DNA from: Pseudomonadota bacterium
Lineage (GTDB): Bacteria > Desulfobacterota > Desulfobacteria > Desulfobacterales > Desulfobacteraceae
NCBI GenBank assembly: GCA_018812385.1
Contig: JAHJDU010000026.1
Location: forward strand, 1-9,628
Length of the DNA: 9,628 bases
Direction: 5' to 3'
The notes beneath the pieces were generated by a model. The model was not told where the DNA came from. It saw only the letters and a list, made by a program, of their open reading frames with translations, and searched no databases. The translations under genes were made by a program, and so were the position numbers. Positions 6,852-9,628 of the stretch are shown one piece after another (the stretch's first letter is position 1; every line of letters starts with the position of its first letter).

Positions 6852-8105
6852 TTAAAGCCCTCCCATTTTTTCGGAATCAGGTTCCTGGGCTTCAGGATAG
6901 CAAACCCATGTTACTTCACGAACGTCTTTGCCCGCAGCAAGATCGCAGGTCGCATCAATCATCTGCTCGACATTGGTTTTGGTGATGTCTGTATTTGCAA
7001 TACCGTCAATGAAACTCATCATTTTTGAACCGCCAAGTTGTGTTTCAAAGGCTTTTAACTCTGTATAAATGGGACCGCCCTTAAATCCAAAACAAAGACT
7101 CCTGTCCACCACACCAATGGCTTTTTTGCCCTTGAGAGCCTTAACCATTACTTCGCTGGGAAATGGCCTGTACATTCTTATCTTTAAAAGACCGACCTTG
7201 ACACCTGCATCTCTTTTCTCATCAATAACGGCCTTAATGGTTCCGCACATGGACCCGGAACCCACCAGAACCACATCTGCATCATCCATTCTATATTCTT
7301 CAATCTGACCGCCATAACTGCGGCCAAAAATCTCTTGAAACTCCTTATCTATCTCTTCAAACTTGGCTTTGGATCTTTCCAGGGCAGAGACGTGTTTGTG
7401 CCGAAGCTCAAGATACCCTCCAAGAATTCCATGGGTACCGCAGCCCAGTTTCCCTCCGGGTACAAGTTTGGTTCTTTGCGGCTGATCATTTAAAACAGAT
7501 AAAAATCTGTCAACATCTTCCTGAAAGGGCACGTCTACTCCTTCGGACAGATAAGAAAGATAGAACCCGTCATAATGAACCATGACCGGCACCTGGATAT
7601 CGTAATCTTCCGCCAGACGATAAGCCTGGAGCACAAGATCAAGAACTTCCTGACAATCCTCGGCAATAAGGAAAATCCAGCCGGCATCCCTTGTGGAAAT
7701 CATGTCCTGCTGCCCGCAAGATACTGCTATAATTCCCGGTGTCTCACGATTGACGTTCACCATGACCACTGGTGCTCTGGCACCGGCTGTTGCAAGAATC
7801 GCATCATACATGAAAACAAGGCCCCAGGAGGAAGAAGCGGTAAACACCCTTCCGCCGGCAAGGGAGGCCGCCATAACAGCATTCATGGCTGAGTTTTCAC
7901 CCTCAACTGTAATCAGCTCGCAATCCATTTCCCCATCTGCATGAAATTTGGAAATCTGCTCAATTATTTCTGTCTGGGGAGTAATCGGATAGGCTGCCAC
8001 CACATCCGGACGGGCAAGTTTTGCTCCGATTGCTGCTGCGGCATTTCCGGTTATAACCTTAATCTGTGAACCTGCTTTAGTTTTGGCATGTGCTTTTGTA
8101 TTCAT
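6852..8105 (-). CDS. padG: 2-oxoacid:acceptor oxidoreductase alpha subunit, probable PadG
   Basis: Alpha subunit (417 aa) carrying the pyrimidine-binding half of the TPP site and the transketolase C-terminal-like domain. AAYPITPQTEI (about 37-47) and ITVEGENSAM (65-74) are hallmark motifs, the latter containing the Glu that activates TPP. GSGSMCGTI (about 285-293) begins the C-terminal domain. The chosen start is the ATG at 8105, which overlaps the ferredoxin-subunit stop as ATGA, an arrangement of translational coupling, with GGGGG 10 nt upstream. The frame is open to an ATG at 8174, but that 23-residue extension lies inside the ferredoxin gene and shows no family similarity. The length and separate ferredoxin gene match PadG/PorA and exclude the fused IorA type of indolepyruvate enzymes. 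Confidence 0.94.
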   Translation of the reverse strand: MNTKAHAKTKAGSQIKVITGNAAAAIGAKLARPDVVAAYPITPQTEIIEQISKFHADGEMDCELITVEGENSAMNAVMAASLAGGRVFTASSSWGLVFMYDAILATAGARAPVVMVNVNRETPGIIAVSCGQQDMISTRDAGWIFLIAEDCQEVLDLVLQAYRLAEDYDIQVPVMVHYDGFYLSYLSEGVDVPFQEDVDRFLSVLNDQPQRTKLVPGGKLGCGTHGILGGYLELRHKHVSALERSKAKFEEIDKEFQEIFGRSYGGQIEEYRMDDADVVLVGSGSMCGTIKAVIDEKRDAGVKVGLLKIRMYRPFPSEVMVKALKGKKAIGVVDRSLCFGFKGGPIYTELKAFETQLGGSKMMSFIDGIANTDITKTNVEQMIDATCDLAAGKDVREVTWVCYPEAQEPDSEKMGGL

Positions 8106-8389
8106 TTTTGAAAATCCCCCTCTGCTATCATGGAAATTGCATTTTTGGGACATTCTTTGGCACAGATCCCACACCCTTTACAGAATCTCAGGTCAGGAGA
8201 AAAATGTGAATTTTCAACCATTTCCATAATCTGGATGGGACAATAAATTGCACAAAAACCGCAAAAAATGCAATTATCCTTATCAACGACCGGCCGTTTA
8301 GTTCGCCAACCCCCGGTATCAGAACACATCAAAGGATCATTTGCATCTGACCACGGTCCTTCGTGCTTTAAGAATTTATTTGAAGACAT
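8102..8389 (-). CDS. padF: 2[4Fe-4S] ferredoxin subunit of 2-oxoacid oxidoreductase (delta), probable PadF
   Basis: The 95-residue delta subunit and first gene of the operon. Two classical cluster motifs are seen: CIFCGFCAIYCP (Cys40/43/46/50) and CKGCGICAKECP (Cys70/73/76/80). The N-terminal stretch TGGWRTKRPVVD (25-36) is the PorD-type lead-in that distinguishes this subunit from free ferredoxins. It takes electrons from the beta-subunit cluster and hands them to an external acceptor. No NADH-linked flavoprotein gene is present in this operon, so a soluble ferredoxin is the likely acceptor. The ATG is preceded by AAGGAGGAG with about 8-10 nt spacing, a very strong site. The stop overlaps the alpha-subunit start by four bases. 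Confidence 0.93.
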   Translation of the reverse strand: MSSNKFLKHEGPWSDANDPLMCSDTGGWRTKRPVVDKDNCIFCGFCAIYCPIQIMEMVENSHFSPDLRFCKGCGICAKECPKNAISMIAEGDFQK

Positions 8390-8410
8390 ACAACCCTCTC
8401 CTCCTTAGAA

Positions 8411-8428
8411 AATAAGACGAGCCTTATT
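8411..8428 (-). repeat. Small inverted repeat in the operon leader
   Basis: AATAAG (8411-8416) and CTTATT (8423-8428) are inverted copies around ACGAGC, directly upstream of the AAGGAGG site of the first operon gene. A six-base-pair AU-rich hairpin would be weak in RNA. It could affect ribosome access or be chance. Confidence 0.3.
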
Positions 8429-8466
8429 AGGAAATAACCCTGTTATTATATCTATTTCATAGCTAC

Positions 8467-8496
8467 TACATAGCGATAGCCTAATTGCATTGTCAA
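8467..8496 (-). promoter_or_regulatory. Promoter candidate for the seven-gene operon
   Basis: Minus strand: a perfect TTGACA (8496-8491) followed after 18 nt by TATGTA (8472-8467), a poor -10. A perfect TATAAT also occurs at 8450-8445 but has no good -35 at the right distance. Either would give a leader of roughly 50-75 nt before padF. GCTATG occurs twice with 5 nt between copies, overlapping and following this weak -10, and may be an activator or repressor site. No convincing sigma-54 (-24 GG/-12 GC) pair was seen. Confidence 0.4.
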
Positions 8497-8579
8497 GTAA
8501 AAAATTGATTTTTAATTAAAAAAACAGGCCGATTGAATAGTAAGAAACGACACTTATAGGATTTATGCGGGTTTCAGAA

Positions 8580-8619
8580 TTTTACAAATAGTTGACTGAT
8601 CAACTATTTTTACAAATAG
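8580..8619. promoter_or_regulatory. Compound repeat: 10-bp palindrome between 12-bp direct repeats, operator candidate
   Basis: AAATAGTTGA (8586-8595) and TCAACTATTT (8600-8609) are perfect inverted copies around CTGA. In addition TTTTACAAATAG occurs twice as a direct repeat (8580-8591 and 8608-8619), 28 bp apart, so the palindrome is bordered and partly overlapped by the repeats. It lies about 85 bp upstream of the TTGACA element of the pad-like operon, in a stretch free of genes. This suits a dimeric regulator acting at a distance. It could instead be a weak AT-rich terminator, but no T-tract follows on the minus strand and no plus-strand gene precedes it. Confidence 0.5.
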
Positions 8620-8637
8620 GATTCTTCTTATAATTCA

Positions 8638-8653
8638 TATGGAATAATCCATA
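8638..8653. repeat. 6-bp palindrome (TATGGA/TCCATA) upstream of the operon
   Basis: TATGGA (8638-8643) and TCCATA (8648-8653) are perfect inverted copies with a 4-nt centre, flanked by AATT on both sides and followed on the plus strand by a run of seven T (8659-8665). As a terminator it would point along the plus strand, where there is no gene. On the minus strand, after the 202-aa gene, no T-tract follows the stem. It may be another protein-binding site. Confidence 0.3.
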
Positions 8654-8692
8654 AATAATTTTTTTGGAAGATACTGACATGGAAGGGAAAGA

Positions 8693-9301
8693 TTATTTTA
8701 CAGATTCAAAAATTTTACCAGCCTCTAAACGTCGAAGTTTCTCAGACCCTTTTTCAATTTTTTTAATGGTCGTCTTCACTCCTTCAGATATTTTGCTCAA
8801 CTGAGGAACAAGGGCCTGGTTTAATGCAATTTCAGCATCAGCCAACTGGTTGATAAAGAAAATATATTCCCCCTGACGACCTCCATAGGCAGATCTGACA
8901 AGGCCCTCATAGGAATCTCCCTTGGCATTTAGCAAAAGGGTATAATGATTCGCCATCACTTTCAAAAGCCTGTCATATGTGCCCGACACCTTGGCTTTCA
9001 GGTTTGCCTGGTCTGCAAGAAGTTGTGTGTTTGGCTTTCTGCCTTCGTCTATGGCCTCTTCGGCTTCATTCAAGGCCTTTTTCCTGCTGAGAAACCAATT
9101 GCTCAAAAATTCTTTTCGCTGTTTTTTATAAACAGAAAAATCCTGAAAATAAAAGATAAAGATGAACGGAATAAAAATCATCCATGCGCTGAGTTTGGGT
9201 TTAACAAGCACGTGGCTGGCAAGTATTGCAGCAAATTTTTTTTCATGTGCCAGTATGAGTTCTTTGTTATTCATATCCATAGTAATTTCTTTTGATACCA
9301 T
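8693..9301 (-). CDS. Hypothetical single-helix membrane protein with charged helical C-terminal domain (202 aa)
   Basis: I cannot name this family with confidence. One strong membrane segment is present (about residues 37-53, WMIFIPFIFIFYF), preceded by a short amphipathic N-terminus and followed by a basic stretch (YKKQRKEF). The protein is therefore probably anchored with its C-terminal 145 residues in the cytoplasm. That part is rich in Lys, Glu, Ala and Leu and should be mostly helical, with coiled-coil-like character near 165-195. No catalytic motif is visible. The ATG at 9301 lies 4 nt after the stop of the preceding membrane protein, suggesting co-translation. There is no clear Shine-Dalgarno, and ATGs at 9280 and 9274 are alternatives. 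No terminator is seen before the pad-like operon. Confidence 0.75.
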   Translation of the reverse strand: MVSKEITMDMNNKELILAHEKKFAAILASHVLVKPKLSAWMIFIPFIFIFYFQDFSVYKKQRKEFLSNWFLSRKKALNEAEEAIDEGRKPNTQLLADQANLKAKVSGTYDRLLKVMANHYTLLLNAKGDSYEGLVRSAYGGRQGEYIFFINQLADAEIALNQALVPQLSKISEGVKTTIKKIEKGSEKLRRLEAGKIFESVK

Positions 9302-9305
9302 TGAT

Positions 9306-9628
9306 TTATTTCATGATAAATCGCCAGCCAAACCCGAGAATAAGAAAACAGGAGAGGATACCGGCAAAAAATGCCTTAGTCATTCCGTAGTCATCGCGCT
9401 TGGAATGCTTGAACGAATCAGTCAGATAATATTCGCCATCATAGGAGCCAACCGAATCCATATACATATAAGCTGCAGAATCAATATCCCGTTCTTCCAC
9501 AATCTGGACAATCTGTTTATATGTGGAAATATTGTTTTCTATATAAGGCCCCACTACCCAGCCAAAAACCCAGATGAGAAAACAATAAAAGACAAGTTTC
9601 CCCCATGCCTTTGCTCTGGAGTCATTTA
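9306..9628 (-). CDS. Partial two-helix membrane protein, 5' end outside the window
   Basis: The reading frame is open to the right edge of the window, so the true start is beyond it; the GTG at 9554 is only an internal codon. The visible 106 residues begin NDSRAKAWGK and contain a first membrane helix (about LVFYCFLIWVFGWVVGPY), a loop of about 60 polar residues rich in Asp, Tyr and Ser, and a second helix (about FFAGILSCFLILGFGW), ending FIMK. Starting at the GTG would remove the first helix, which argues against it. No family is recognised. The stop is 4 nt upstream of the next gene, so the two membrane proteins form a pair. Confidence 0.7.
   Translation of the reverse strand, partial: NDSRAKAWGKLVFYCFLIWVFGWVVGPYIENNISTYKQIVQIVEERDIDSAAYMYMDSVGSYDGEYYLTDSFKHSKRDDYGMTKAFFAGILSCFLILGFGWRFIMK

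Noticed and set aside
8106..8174. 23-residue N-terminal extension of the alpha subunit
   Set aside because: It overlaps the ferredoxin subunit gene; the ATG at 8105 has a ribosome-binding site and overlaps the stop as ATGA.
5328..8389. Identity as indolepyruvate ferredoxin oxidoreductase
   Set aside because: That enzyme has a large alpha subunit fused to its ferredoxin domain and two subunits; here there are four separate subunits.
8638..8665. Stem followed by seven T as an intrinsic terminator
   Set aside because: The T-run lies on the plus-strand side, but every gene here is on the minus strand and nothing on the plus strand needs terminating.
1..9628. tRNA, rRNA, CRISPR arrays, riboswitches, insertion sequences or defence genes
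   Set aside because: No cloverleaf, regularly spaced repeats, transposase or aptamer-like leader was seen on either strand; the DUF2080-like gene alone does not indicate a mobile element.

Overview
The window looks like part of a chromosome of an anaerobic, moderately AT-rich Desulfobacterota bacterium. A sulfate reducer of the Desulfobacula/Desulfobacteraceae type is my inference, drawn from gene content and protein style; no marker gene here proves it. All genes I can support lie on the minus strand, so the reading order runs from high to low coordinates.

Right end (9628 to 8693): two overlooked-type membrane proteins in tandem. The first is cut by the window edge and has two predicted membrane helices. 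The second has one helix and a long charged, helical cytoplasmic part. Neither has an assignable function. A gene-free stretch (8390-8692) follows, holding several inverted and direct repeats, a TTGACA promoter candidate and the leader of the main operon.

Centre (8389 to 1103): a tight seven-gene operon closed by a clear intrinsic terminator (1041-1085). The first four genes encode a complete four-subunit 2-oxoacid:acceptor oxidoreductase: 2[4Fe-4S] ferredoxin subunit, alpha, TPP-binding beta, gamma. The last three encode a complex iron-sulfur molybdoenzyme: a four-cluster ferredoxin subunit, a Mo-bisPGD catalytic subunit and an eight-helix NrfD-like membrane anchor. This pairing matches the known pad genes of anaerobic aromatic degraders. 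PadBCD (phenylacetyl-CoA:acceptor oxidoreductase) makes a four-electron oxidation of phenylacetyl-CoA to phenylglyoxylate. PadEFGI (phenylglyoxylate oxidoreductase) decarboxylates phenylglyoxylate to benzoyl-CoA. The operon would therefore carry phenylalanine/phenylacetate carbon into the benzoyl-CoA pathway, sending electrons to the quinone pool (PadD) and to ferredoxin. The flavoprotein PadH, which couples the second enzyme to NAD+ in Aromatoleum/Thauera-type bacteria, is absent. The enzyme families are certain; the aromatic substrate is inferred from the combination.

Left end (936 to 36): a separate small transcription unit with its own promoter candidate. It encodes a 74-residue protein with a CxxC pair, a 58-residue DUF2080/AbrB-like protein that is easily missed, and a GNAT N-acetyltransferase. 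No RNA genes, CRISPR arrays or mobile elements are visible.
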